Below are positions 8,772 to 16,893 of a stretch of DNA of 32,938 nt, piece after piece; positions within the stretch are counted from its first letter, which is position 1; every line of letters begins with the position of its first letter. A program made the translations under genes and the position numbers. The notes under the pieces were generated by a model. That model saw only the letters and a program-made list of their open reading frames with translations, was not told the DNA's origin and made no database searches. The stretch comes from an uncultured Alphaproteobacteria bacterium (GTDB taxonomy: Bacteria > Pseudomonadota > Alphaproteobacteria > RF32 > CAG-239), in NCBI GenBank assembly GCA_944392295.1, contig CALXWE010000004.1, positions 109,819-142,756 on the forward strand, written 5' to 3'.

Positions 8772-9612
8772 TTTTAAAAAAATAATTATATTCTTGCTGG
8801 CGGCCTACGTCGGTTTATGTGCAAGCGTCTACCTAAAGCCGGAATGGTTTTTCTATGCGCCGTATGATTTTCCGGGGTCCTTACAAAAAGCGCAGCAAAA
8901 AGGGCTTAAAGCTCAAGAAGTTACTTATTTTGATTATGAAAACAAAGGCGGAAAAGTTAAAGGTTGGCTTTATGTAAATGATACTGAGCTTAATAATCAT
9001 AAAGTTGTACTTTTTTTACACGGTAATGCCTACAATATTGAACATTACAGTCATAAATTGATTGCATTTGAAAATGAAGGCTATTCCGTATTTATTCCCG
9101 AATATCGCGGTTTTGGCGGGCAGGGCAGTAAAATCCGTCAGTCTTATCTTGAACAAGATGCCGTTAATGCCGTTAAATATTTAAATAAGCTGGGCTTTAA
9201 TAATAAAGATATTATCGTTTACGGAATGTCTTTGGGAACGTATATGGCAACTTATGCGGTTTGTCATGAGCAATCAACAGAGGCCTTTGATGCACTTGTT
9301 TTGGAAGTGCCTTTTATGAGCTTGTTAAAAACGGCTAATGCTCATGTTACATTTTTGGGGATTAAGTTAGTACCGCTTGATTTGTTGGTGTATGATACTT
9401 ATGATACAAGTAAAATTATTGATAAAATTAATACCCGAGTGCTTATTATGGGTACTTTAGCAGATAAGGTTATCCCGCCCGTGCAAGCAAAAGAACTTTA
9501 TGAGCTGGCTGAAAATCCGAAAAAAATAATTATGTATAAGGATAAGGCTCATGATAAGCTTTATGATGCCGGCAACTATAATGATATTTTACGGTGGTTG
9601 GAAAGCAAATGA
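8764..9612 (+). CDS. Membrane-anchored alpha/beta hydrolase (S9/S33-like)
   Basis: This 282-residue serine hydrolase has an N-terminal hydrophobic segment (about residues 5-24) that is probably a signal anchor. The oxyanion-hole motif FLHGNAYN is followed by the nucleophile elbow GMSLG with S156. The acid is probably the Asp in TLADKVIPP and the base the His in DKAHDKLYD, in the usual order and spacing. It resembles the FrsA/BEM46/YfhR group of membrane-tethered hydrolases, whose substrates are mostly unknown. The ATG at 8764 overlaps the prfB end by eight bases, with GGAAAGG upstream. An upstream in-frame start at 8713 inside prfB is less likely. It overlaps the next gene by four bases (ATGA), so translational coupling is likely. 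Confidence 0.85.
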   Translation: MANFKKIIIFLLAAYVGLCASVYLKPEWFFYAPYDFPGSLQKAQQKGLKAQEVTYFDYENKGGKVKGWLYVNDTELNNHKVVLFLHGNAYNIEHYSHKLIAFENEGYSVFIPEYRGFGGQGSKIRQSYLEQDAVNAVKYLNKLGFNNKDIIVYGMSLGTYMATYAVCHEQSTEAFDALVLEVPFMSLLKTANAHVTFLGIKLVPLDLLVYDTYDTSKIIDKINTRVLIMGTLADKVIPPVQAKELYELAENPKKIIMYKDKAHDKLYDAGNYNDILRWLESK

Positions 9613-12600
9613 AGAAAATTTCCGGAAAAATGTATTATATGCGTAAAACAATGGACTACGTCGGCGTAGCCTTGCTGCTTTCCATACTTTATCTGTTATG
9701 GATACTTTATCAGGGTCCTTTGTCGGTACCGTTTTTGAAACCTTACATTATGCAGGCTTTTAATTCGGAAGATAATCAGTTTTCCATGAATATCGGTGAG
9801 GTAAATTTGGAGCTGGTTCGTTCCATTCAACCGATTAAAATTATTGCCAAAGATGTTTCTTTCAGAACTAAAACCGACAGCTTTACCGTTGAAGCTCCTA
9901 AACTTTCGTTATCGTTTAGTGTGAGAGCTTTGCTTAAAGGCGTGGTTGCTCCGAGCTCGGTTAGTTTTGAAAATCCGCAAATTGCCATTTTTACCACTTA
10001 TGGTGTTGAAAAAGATAAAACTAACGAAGTTAACAAGAAAAAAGTACAGTTTTATTTTGAGTGGTTTGAAGAGTTTTTGGAACGATTTAACTCTAAAGAT
10101 GATATCTATCCCGAAAGTTTTATCAACGATATTGAAGTTAAAAATGCCGAAGTGGAATTTCATGAGGTAGATTTGGGGCGTAAATGGTCGTTTAAAGACG
10201 TTAATTTTGCCTTTGACAGAAATTTGTTTGACTTAGATATTAACATTGGCGGGCTGCTTGACCTAAAAGACCGTTTGGCAACCTTAAATTTAGATACCAA
10301 ATATCAGGTTACGGATAATAAGTTGTTGCTTAATTTAGCCTTTTCCGATGTTATGCTTTCCGATGTGGTGGATTTTGTAAGTGAAAGTTCGCCCAAAATT
10401 AATGTACCGGTCGACGGTAAGTTGGATGTAACGGTTAATTTTACCGATATTATGAAAAATAAACGCAATGTTATCGGTAATTTAGATACGGCGTTGGAAA
10501 ATATTACCTTTAATATTAAAGGCAGCGAAGGCGAAGTTATTTTTAATGATGATGAAAAATTTAATTACGGAATTGATGCTTTTGTTTTAGACGGTTCTAT
10601 TGCCGGAGGCCTAAATTCGGTTACGATTAAAAATGCCGATTTTACCGTCGGCGGGCAAAAAACTAGGTTGAGCCTGGATGTATCGGGGTATAAAAAGTAC
10701 TTTTTTGAAAAATCTCTAGATGACTTAAAGGTCGTATTTACTGCCGATATTGATAAGTTTAGTCTGGATGAGCTTTCGCGTTTTTGGCCGCGTTATTTGG
10801 CAGAACCGGCTTGGGAGTGGTGTGCCGAAAATTTGTTTGGAGGTTTTGCTCAAAACGCCAGATTTATATTTACATTTGCCTATGAGGACAAAGCCAAAAC
10901 TTTTGGTTTTGCTTCGCTAGACGGTAAAGCAGACGTATCTGACAGTAATATCTCGTATCTTGAGGGAATGCCCGTGGTAAATAATGTTTACGGTACGGCT
11001 TATTTTTCGTCTTCGGATATTGATATTAAAGTTGATAAAGGTTTTTCTAACGGAGTAATCGTAACCGGCGGCAATGTTAGATTATACGATTTAGATAAAT
11101 TTCATAATTTTATTGATATTAGGCTTAAAGGTAATTCTTCGGTAAGCAATGCCCTAAAATTTATTGACAATCCTCCGCTTAATTATGCCAAAGAAATGGG
11201 TATAAATCCTGATGATGTAGAAGGTGATGTCGATATTGAATTGGGGCTTAATTTTGAATTGCATGAAAATTTAACTCCTGAAGAAATTAAAGTAGATGTT
11301 AATGCCGATTTGCAAAATTTGGTATATGATAATGCCTTTGACGGTAAAAGCTTGAAGGCTCAACAAATGCAGCTGAGTGTTAATTCGGAAGGATTTAAAG
11401 TAGACGGAGATGCTTTGTTTGATGAAATTCCGGTTAAGGTTTCATTGCAAGAATTATTTAACAATAAAAGCTACAAAACCAAAGGACAGGTAGCGTTTAA
11501 ATTAAATGATGAGGTTAAGAAAAAATTAGGTGTTGATGTATCGCTTTTAAGTTCACCTTATATTGAAGGTTATGCAGATATTACGGCAGATTTAACGGTT
11601 AATAATGATAAATCAACGGTAATGACGGTTAATGCCGATTTGACTAATGCCTTGATAGATTACAGTTTCTTGGGCTTTAGTAAAAATGTAGGTGATAAAG
11701 GCAAGGCGACCGTTAAGCTTAATCTTAACAACGGCAAGATTGTGAGTATTCCGCAGTTCCAGCTTGTAAAAAATGATTTTAATTTAGACGGTAATATTAA
11801 AATAAACAAAGACGGCTCTGTTAAAACAATTGATATCACCAAAATAGAAGGTCCGAAAACTTCGGCAAAAGCTAAAATAGAGTTTGCTGATGCCGAAAAT
11901 AAAAATATAAGAATAAATGTTAGCGGAAACAGTTACGATTTAACAGAGCTGTTTGCTAAACGAGATAAAGAAGCGGCAAAGGCGGCTACGACCGATACCG
12001 CGGATGATGAACTGACAAATGTTAAAGATACGGAAATTTTTATTGCCGTGAACAGCTTATGGACTAATCCGGAAACTCCGATTAAAAATTTTGCCGGCAG
12101 TGCGGTTTTGAAAAACGGTGTAGGCATTGATGAAGTGCATATGGTGGGTAACTACGGTACCGATAAATCGATTAAACTTAAGCTTGATTACGTGCCCAAG
12201 CCGGACGGTGAATATTTTCTTTCCATTGACAGTAATAATGCCGGAAGTACTTTAAGGGTGTTACGTTTGTATAATGATATGAATGGTGGTTTGTTAAAAA
12301 TTGAAGCACGTCGAACCAAGGATAAAAACTTTATAGGTCATGCGCAGATAAGAGATTTTAGTATTCAAAATACCCCGTTGATGGCAAAGTTATTAACGGT
12401 GGCCTCGTTTAGCGGTATGCTTGATTTGCTCAGGGGTGAAGGTTTGACATTTTCGCACTTTGACGCACCGTTTGAATATAAAAATAAGGCTCTGTACATT
12501 ACCGATGCCAAAATGTTTGGTAATGTTTTAGGCTTGACGGGTAGTGGTTTATACCAGAAAAGTTCGGGTAAAATTGATATAAGAGGCATTATTTCGCCGG

Positions 12601-12794
12601 CGTACAGTATTAATTCGTTTTTAGGCAGAATTCCGTTGGTGGGTTCAGCACTTGCCGGTAAAGACGGTACGGTATTTGCCGTTAATTATGGTATTTTAGG
12701 TACTGTTTCCGAGCCGCAAATTAAAATTAATCCGCTTTCGGTTTTAAGCCCCAACTCTCTTAAGGATTTATTTTCATCATCCGAGGCCAGATAA
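9609..12794 (+). CDS. AsmA-like / YhdP-type envelope protein
   Basis: This is a 1061-residue protein with a single N-terminal transmembrane segment (about residues 15-35). The rest is a long repetitive run of short beta strands, as expected for the extended beta-groove proteins of the AsmA/TamB/YhdP superfamily that bridge inner and outer membranes and carry phospholipid. The last ~200 residues carry the alphaproteobacterial AsmA-like C-terminal signature: LTGSGLYQKSSGKIDIRG, then NSFLGRIPLVGSAL, and PQIKINPLSVLSPNSLKDL. The ATG overlaps the hydrolase stop in ATGA, with GGAAAG upstream. Family membership is well supported by the C-terminus and overall build. The lipid-transport role is inferred from YhdP/TamB. 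Confidence 0.85.
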   Translation: MKKISGKMYYMRKTMDYVGVALLLSILYLLWILYQGPLSVPFLKPYIMQAFNSEDNQFSMNIGEVNLELVRSIQPIKIIAKDVSFRTKTDSFTVEAPKLSLSFSVRALLKGVVAPSSVSFENPQIAIFTTYGVEKDKTNEVNKKKVQFYFEWFEEFLERFNSKDDIYPESFINDIEVKNAEVEFHEVDLGRKWSFKDVNFAFDRNLFDLDINIGGLLDLKDRLATLNLDTKYQVTDNKLLLNLAFSDVMLSDVVDFVSESSPKINVPVDGKLDVTVNFTDIMKNKRNVIGNLDTALENITFNIKGSEGEVIFNDDEKFNYGIDAFVLDGSIAGGLNSVTIKNADFTVGGQKTRLSLDVSGYKKYFFEKSLDDLKVVFTADIDKFSLDELSRFWPRYLAEPAWEWCAENLFGGFAQNARFIFTFAYEDKAKTFGFASLDGKADVSDSNISYLEGMPVVNNVYGTAYFSSSDIDIKVDKGFSNGVIVTGGNVRLYDLDKFHNFIDIRLKGNSSVSNALKFIDNPPLNYAKEMGINPDDVEGDVDIELGLNFELHENLTPEEIKVDVNADLQNLVYDNAFDGKSLKAQQMQLSVNSEGFKVDGDALFDEIPVKVSLQELFNNKSYKTKGQVAFKLNDEVKKKLGVDVSLLSSPYIEGYADITADLTVNNDKSTVMTVNADLTNALIDYSFLGFSKNVGDKGKATVKLNLNNGKIVSIPQFQLVKNDFNLDGNIKINKDGSVKTIDITKIEGPKTSAKAKIEFADAENKNIRINVSGNSYDLTELFAKRDKEAAKAATTDTADDELTNVKDTEIFIAVNSLWTNPETPIKNFAGSAVLKNGVGIDEVHMVGNYGTDKSIKLKLDYVPKPDGEYFLSIDSNNAGSTLRVLRLYNDMNGGLLKIEARRTKDKNFIGHAQIRDFSIQNTPLMAKLLTVASFSGMLDLLRGEGLTFSHFDAPFEYKNKALYITDAKMFGNVLGLTGSGLYQKSSGKIDIRGIISPAYSINSFLGRIPLVGSALAGKDGTVFAVNYGILGTVSEPQIKINPLSVLSPNSLKDLFSSSEAR

Positions 12795-12795
12795 T

Positions 12796-13275
12796 ATGAT
12801 GCGTACATTTCGTATAGGGATTGATTATCACGGTGTTATCACATCTAATCCGCAGTTTTTTAAGGAGTTTACGCAAGCCGCACTTAAGGAAAATGTGGAA
12901 ATATATATTTTAAGCGGCGGTTTTACAAAAGATATTAAACCATATTTAGATAAGTACGGGATTGTTTATTCGCATATATGGTCAATGGCTGATTATTTTG
13001 AAAATAAAAAGCAATTAATCCGCTTAAGTAACGGAACGTTTCAGGTTGATGATGAATTGTGGAATAAAGCAAAAGCCGAATATTGCTTAGAGCATAAAAT
13101 AGATTTTCATATAGATGACAGTGCCGTTTACGGCAAGCATTTTGCTACGCCGTTTTGCTTGTATGATGCTAAAACGCATACCTGCGCCAATAATGAAATG
13201 GTTATTGATTTTACTAAAACTCCCCGAGAGGTTTTACATAAAATTCTAAATTTTATACAGTTGTGCAAGTCTTAA
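12796..13275 (+). CDS. Small HAD-like protein with altered motif I
   Basis: The 159-residue protein starts with IGIDYHGVITSNP. This looks like HAD motif I, with D10 as possible nucleophile but His at position 12 where phosphatases normally have the second Asp. A motif II-like ILSGG and a metal-binding motif HIDDS (D107, D108) follow, so the fold assignment is fairly good. The missing second Asp makes ordinary phosphatase activity uncertain. It starts one base after the AsmA-like gene, with an ATG ATG pair as alternative starts, and is probably the last gene of this plus-strand run. It meets a minus-strand gene tail to tail. Substrate unknown. Confidence 0.72.
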   Translation: MMRTFRIGIDYHGVITSNPQFFKEFTQAALKENVEIYILSGGFTKDIKPYLDKYGIVYSHIWSMADYFENKKQLIRLSNGTFQVDDELWNKAKAEYCLEHKIDFHIDDSAVYGKHFATPFCLYDAKTHTCANNEMVIDFTKTPREVLHKILNFIQLCKS

Positions 13276-13280
13276 AACTC

Positions 13281-13496
13281 TCAATGTTTTTTATCAGTCG
13301 AATTATATACCGAAAAACTTTGCAATTGCTTTAATATGATTTTGGCTGTTGTAATCTGTTTGCGTATGTTTTCCGTATAAATTCCGTTATCGTTTATCTG
13401 TTCAAGATTTTGTTCAATGTTGTTGATGATTTGACTAAAATCATGATAAATGGCAAAGGCGAGTTCCGCTTGGGCTTGTATGTTGGTTTTAGGCAT
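13281..13496 (-). CDS. Small predicted helical protein of unknown function
   Basis: This 71-residue protein is mostly predicted helix (QAQAELAFAIYHDFSQIINN and IRKQITTAKIILKQLQS), hydrophilic, with no membrane segment. I do not recognise it. A strong AAGGAG ribosome binding site lies seven bases before the ATG, which supports it as a real gene. It is divergent from the DnaB-like gene and shares with it the promoter region holding the CGACA-N5-TGTCG repeat, so it may be co-regulated with that pair. Confidence 0.62.
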   Translation of the reverse strand: MPKTNIQAQAELAFAIYHDFSQIINNIEQNLEQINDNGIYTENIRKQITTAKIILKQLQSFSVYNSTDKKH

Positions 13497-13517
13497 GTTC
13501 TTTCTCCTTACAGTATT

Positions 13518-13549
13518 ACTATAATTTTTGTATGCGACATAATTTGTCG
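13518..13549. promoter_or_regulatory. Divergent promoter with candidate WYL-regulator operator
   Basis: A perfect TATAAT occurs on the plus strand at 13520-13525, and an overlapping TATAGT on the minus strand (13518-13523). Ten bases further on is CGACA-TAATT-TGTCG (13535-13549), which extends imperfectly to ATGCGACA...TGTCGTAT. The repeat would lie at the start of the plus-strand transcript, a typical repressor position. A related site lies in the promoter of the WYL regulator gene at 15801. The -35 elements are weak. Confidence 0.5.
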
Positions 13550-13597
13550 TATGTAGGATGTATATATCGTAAATAGGTTAAATAAGGGAGAAAAGAT

Positions 13598-14323
13598 ATG
13601 CCGTTAGTTAAAAATTTAATAGCTTCTTTGACTTGTCCGGCAACGGATATAATTCTAAGTGATATTGCCGCATTTGATGCCAAATACGGTGGCTTTAAGA
13701 AAAAATCATTGACTTTTGTGGCGGCTCGTCCGGTCAGCGGTAAAACTTGGTTTATGTGTAATTGCGCCGTTAATATGGCAAAACAACACTTCAGGGTACT
13801 TTATTATACGGACAATATTTCGGAGGCAGTTGCCAGAATACATAAAATTGCTCCGGGTGTGCCTGATATGTATGTTGAAGAAATGCTGATTTTTAATGCG
13901 GATAATTTTAAAAAACAATGCTTGCAACTAAGACCGCAGGTAGTTTTTGTAGATGTTTACTTATTGGGTAATGTTATCAATAAAAAAAATTTACGTAGAA
14001 TAAAGCAAATAGCCGAAAGTCTTAATTTTGCGGTAATTGTTACAGGAACACTCAATCGTTGTATTGATACTCGGTTAGATAAGTTGCCTAAGATAAGCGA
14101 CTTGTTGGGAATTAACCAGCAAACCGGAGTATTGGAAACTGCCGATTTTATTTTTAGCTTATATAATCCGGCACTTTATATACCATCGTTTTTATTGCCC
14201 CCTAAACATCAATTGGTGGTTTGTCCCTTAAAAATGCCCTGTAAAATGCCGATTTATCTGGAGCTTAAAGCAACCGGAGTTATAGGCGATTGGGAGCCGG
14301 AAATTTTACCAATCTTAAATTAG
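13598..14323 (+). CDS. Stand-alone DnaB C-terminal-like RecA-fold ATPase
   Basis: The 241-residue protein matches only the motor domain of replicative DnaB helicase. The Walker A region reads ARPVSGKTWF (K49, T50; DnaB has ARPSMGKT) and Walker B reads VVFVDVYLL. The segment VIVTGTLNR corresponds to DnaB SQLNR, and KLPKISDLLG...LETADFIFSLYNP to the KRP..SDLR..IEQDAD..R segment. The DnaB N-terminal domain is absent, the Gln of SQLNR is replaced by Thr, and the terminal arginine-finger region is altered, so normal hexameric helicase action is doubtful. GGGAG precedes the ATG. A DnaQ-fold gene follows after nine bases in the same direction, so they are probably one operon. The role is unknown. 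Replication-related, phage-derived or defence roles are all possible. Confidence 0.78.
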   Translation: MPLVKNLIASLTCPATDIILSDIAAFDAKYGGFKKKSLTFVAARPVSGKTWFMCNCAVNMAKQHFRVLYYTDNISEAVARIHKIAPGVPDMYVEEMLIFNADNFKKQCLQLRPQVVFVDVYLLGNVINKKNLRRIKQIAESLNFAVIVTGTLNRCIDTRLDKLPKISDLLGINQQTGVLETADFIFSLYNPALYIPSFLLPPKHQLVVCPLKMPCKMPIYLELKATGVIGDWEPEILPILN

Positions 14324-14332
14324 GAGAATGTC

Positions 14333-14851
14333 ATGAGAAAAGTAATTTTTGATACTGAAACTAATGGATTAAATCCTCAAAAGGGAAGAATAATAGAAAT
14401 TGCCATGCTGGAATTAAATGAACATAATCAATTAACCGGTAATTTTTTTCATTCTTATGTTAATCCGCAGCAGCCAATTTCGCGTATGGCTTCAAAAATA
14501 ACCGGCATCAATTTTTATAAAATTAAAGACGCTCCGATCGCACATCAGCTTAAGTCCGATATTTTGCAATTTATACAGGGGAAAGAACTTATATCCCACT
14601 ATCTTGATTTTAATTTACGGGTATTGGAACATAATTTACAAATAAAGCTCAATAATCCTACCGTTGATACTCTCAAACTGTGCCGACAACATTTTGAGAA
14701 TACAAATGTTTCGCTGTTAGCTTTGCGTAAAAAACTTAAATTAAAAAAGTGTAATTTATTCAACTCGTCTTTGATGATTGATTGTTATTACACATATCAA
14801 ATATATAATCTTTTTAATCTTGATGCTTTTGATACCAATCCTGAGGCTTAA
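14333..14851 (+). CDS. DnaQ-like 3'-5' exonuclease-fold protein, catalytic His apparently missing
   Basis: The 172-residue protein has Exo I motif FDTETNGL (D7, E9), an Exo II-like segment SHYLDFNLRVL (D92) and an Exo III-like segment NSSLMIDCYYT (D150). The four acidic residues of the DEDD superfamily are therefore present. In DnaQ the Exo III motif is HxAxxD, with the His five residues before the Asp. Here that position is Ser, and there is no Tyr at the DEDDy position either, so activity may be reduced or changed. The SITGI segment typical of DnaQ is recognisable as KITGINFYKIKDAP. AGGAG lies before the ATG. It overlaps the convergent WYL gene by 38 bases at the 3' ends. Confidence 0.8.
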   Translation: MRKVIFDTETNGLNPQKGRIIEIAMLELNEHNQLTGNFFHSYVNPQQPISRMASKITGINFYKIKDAPIAHQLKSDILQFIQGKELISHYLDFNLRVLEHNLQIKLNNPTVDTLKLCRQHFENTNVSLLALRKKLKLKKCNLFNSSLMIDCYYTYQIYNLFNLDAFDTNPEA

Positions 14852-15779
14852 TAACTTTTACATGTTCGCCCCATGTATATAAATGCCAATCCATTTCCAG
14901 ACGACCTCCGGCTTTAAATTTAACGGTTAAACTTCCGTCGGCATTACGTTGTATGCTTTGCGACGGATGAAAAATGTAAAGGCTTGCCTCTTGAGCGACG
15001 GTTTTATCAAACAGCCATTCAACTTCAAAAGCCGGCTCATGAAATGCTCCAAAAGACTGTTTGGCGTATTCTTGTAAATTAAATCCGGCAATCGGAACAA
15101 AAGGGGTGTCGGTTATCTCTACTTTTTTTATATTGCTTAAAATAAAATTATGTATTTCATCGGCACAATAACCATCGCTGTGATGAGCTACTAAATAATG
15201 ATTTCTTTCGCCATACAAAAATCCATAAGGATCAAGAGTATTGATACTCTCTTTGCCGCTGGTTTTATTGTGATATACAATTCGTATGCTATGGCATTCT
15301 AATATAGCTTGCCGTATTTTAGAAATAATTTGTTGGTCAATCAACAGCTTGGGACCGGGACGACATATAAAACCTTCGGCTTCCAATAAGGCTTCGGCAT
15401 CAGGGGCAATTTTGCGAAAAACATCAGGCTTGATACCAGCTTTAATCTTATGAATAACATTTTGCAAAATTTGTTGTTTATCAGACATTTGCTGGTTGGC
15501 AAATAAGGTACAAGCCGTTTCCAAAACCGAGAGCTCTTCTGGGGAGAACTGTATAAAATCTTTTAATGTACCCTGAGGTATGTACCATCTTTTTATGTTG
15601 TTTTCACAAATAATTTCTTCGGTTTGCGGAAAATGATTGAGAATCATATCTCGCATTCGTTCGGCCGTGCGGCGGGAAACATTAAATTTTGCGGCAATCT
15701 CGTTTAAAGATACTCCCTCCCGAGTTGACTGCATCCAAATTGCCAAATCCAGTAAATCATAAGTTTTTTCATAAGCCAT
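14814..15779 (-). CDS. WYL-domain transcription regulator (YafY/PafC type)
   Basis: The 321-residue protein has an N-terminal winged HTH (GVSLNEIAAKFNVSRRTAERMRDMI), a middle WYL domain (IRIVYHNKTSGKES...LDPYGFLYGERNHYLVAHH) and a C-terminal WCX-like extension. WYL proteins sense ligands, often nucleic acids, and control DNA-damage or phage-defence genes. I chose the ATG at 15779 because AAGGAG lies six bases before it. A start ten codons upstream would have none and would lie inside the promoter. The promoter contains an inverted repeat like the one before the DnaB-like gene, which suggests autoregulation and control of that operon. It is convergent with the exonuclease-like gene. Confident on family, inferred on targets. 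Confidence 0.9.
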   Translation of the reverse strand: MAYEKTYDLLDLAIWMQSTREGVSLNEIAAKFNVSRRTAERMRDMILNHFPQTEEIICENNIKRWYIPQGTLKDFIQFSPEELSVLETACTLFANQQMSDKQQILQNVIHKIKAGIKPDVFRKIAPDAEALLEAEGFICRPGPKLLIDQQIISKIRQAILECHSIRIVYHNKTSGKESINTLDPYGFLYGERNHYLVAHHSDGYCADEIHNFILSNIKKVEITDTPFVPIAGFNLQEYAKQSFGAFHEPAFEVEWLFDKTVAQEASLYIFHPSQSIQRNADGSLTVKFKAGGRLEMDWHLYTWGEHVKVIKPQDWYQKHQD

Positions 15780-15797
15780 ATTCTTCTCCTTATAATC

Positions 15798-15825
15798 ATA
15801 ATACGACATATTTTGACATGGGCAA
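15798..15825 (-). promoter_or_regulatory. Promoter and candidate operator of the WYL regulator gene
   Basis: On the minus strand TTGCCC (15820-15825) and TATTAT (15798-15803) are 16 bases apart. The spacer contains ATGTCAAAATATGTCG, an imperfect inverted repeat closely related to the CGACATAATTTGTCG at 13535-13549. An operator between -35 and -10 fits direct autorepression. The ribosome binding site and ATG follow within about 20 bases. Confidence 0.5.
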
Positions 15826-15840
15826 GTTTTTTAATGACTA

Positions 15841-15866
15841 TTGACACCTTTTCTAAAAAATATAAT
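15841..15866 (+). promoter_or_regulatory. Possible promoter with short spacer
   Basis: A perfect TTGACA (15841-15846) and a perfect TATAAT (15861-15866) lie before the gene at 15897, but only 14 bases separate them, shorter than the usual 16-18. It may be a weak or activator-dependent promoter. One of the two boxes could also be coincidental. Confidence 0.35.
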
Positions 15867-15896
15867 CTGAATTATGCCAACTTAAGGAGTGTTAAT

Positions 15897-16844
15897 ATGG
15901 TGGATGTTTATGTCGGGAATTTGTTTACCAATGCCGGTAAAAAACGCAATTTATATCAAGATAAATGCTTTAATGATAAAGTCTTTAGTATAGGTTGGTC
16001 GCTTGCTTATAAACCTTCGGATAAAGAACAATATGTTTTGGATGTTAAGCAAAAAACGCCGGAGGGGCAGAGGGGGTTTGGCAAGGCGATGGAAAGTATG
16101 GATAAAATTAAAGAGGGGGATTTTATTTGGTCCAGAAATTCTTTAAGCGGTAAAATTTATTTAGGTAAAGTTATTGATTATAATAATCAAATTTATGATT
16201 TTTATGAAATTGATGATAATCAATGGTGTTTGGCAGTACATTGCCAATGGAGGGAATTTAACTTAGATGATGTTCCTGGGATTATTGTTAATTCTTTTGC
16301 TCGCTGCACCATTAAACATTCCTCAACTTCCAATGGACCGTTATCTGCTTATTTTGAGTATTTATACAGCGGTCAAAAAGGTAATATCAAACTTGCAAAA
16401 AAAAGTATTTATGATTTTTTATCTCCTGAAGATCAAGAAGATTTACTAGGTATTTATTTGCAAAAAGAGCATAAATACATAATGTATCCGTCAAGTAACA
16501 AATCGGGAACCACGGCTTATGAATATATGCTGGCAAAAAAAGAAGATAATCAGCTTAAAAAGGCCATTGTGCAATGTAAAATGGGAGGAGCGGATATATT
16601 TTTGGAGGCTTTTAAAGAATATGATGATTGCAATATCTGGTGTGTTACCCTCCATGGAGATGTATATTATGATAAAAGTAAATCAAAAAAATATCACAAT
16701 GGAGAATTGGCTCATGTTAAAGTATTTAAAATGGGCGATGTAAACAATGATGAGCTCATACAATGGGCTTATAAAGAAGAAAATAAATTTTTATTACCGA
16801 GCCGGATACAAAAATATTTAGAAATTTGTTGTTTGGATAATTAA
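15897..16844 (+). CDS. Possible PUA/EVE-like and PD-(D/E)XK nuclease-like two-domain protein
   Basis: I do not recognise this 315-residue protein with certainty. The N-terminal half (VFSIGWSLAYKP, KEGDFIWSRN, KIYLGKVIDY) has the feel of a PUA/EVE-like beta-barrel that reads modified bases. The C-terminal half contains GTTAYEYMLAKKE followed by KAIVQCKMGG. The QCK preceded by an acidic residue resembles the QxK/ExK active site of Mrr-like restriction enzymes. If both assignments hold, it would be a modification-dependent (Type IV-like) nuclease. The ATG at 15897 is chosen because AAGGAG lies seven bases before it. A longer frame from 15813 crosses the divergent promoter region. It is divergent from the WYL gene and followed by a strong terminator. 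Confidence 0.6.
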   Translation: MVDVYVGNLFTNAGKKRNLYQDKCFNDKVFSIGWSLAYKPSDKEQYVLDVKQKTPEGQRGFGKAMESMDKIKEGDFIWSRNSLSGKIYLGKVIDYNNQIYDFYEIDDNQWCLAVHCQWREFNLDDVPGIIVNSFARCTIKHSSTSNGPLSAYFEYLYSGQKGNIKLAKKSIYDFLSPEDQEDLLGIYLQKEHKYIMYPSSNKSGTTAYEYMLAKKEDNQLKKAIVQCKMGGADIFLEAFKEYDDCNIWCVTLHGDVYYDKSKSKKYHNGELAHVKVFKMGDVNNDELIQWAYKEENKFLLPSRIQKYLEICCLDN

Positions 16845-16851
16845 AAAATAT

Positions 16852-16882
16852 AAAAGCCTTACCATTTTGGTAAGGCTTTTTA
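16852..16882. terminator. Bidirectional rho-independent terminator
   Basis: AAAAGCCTTACC-ATTTT-GGTAAGGCTTTT forms a perfect 12-bp stem with a T run on either strand. It separates the convergent nuclease-like gene and nagB and can stop both. Confidence 0.93.
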
Positions 16883-16893
16883 GGGTGTTTAAT

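Noticed and set aside
13598..14323. Chromosomal replicative helicase dnaB
   Set aside because: It lacks the N-terminal domain and about half the normal length, and key motor residues differ.
15813..15896. Upstream start for the nuclease-like gene
   Set aside because: It would begin inside the WYL operator, and no ribosome binding site precedes it. The ATG at 15897 has AAGGAG at seven bases.
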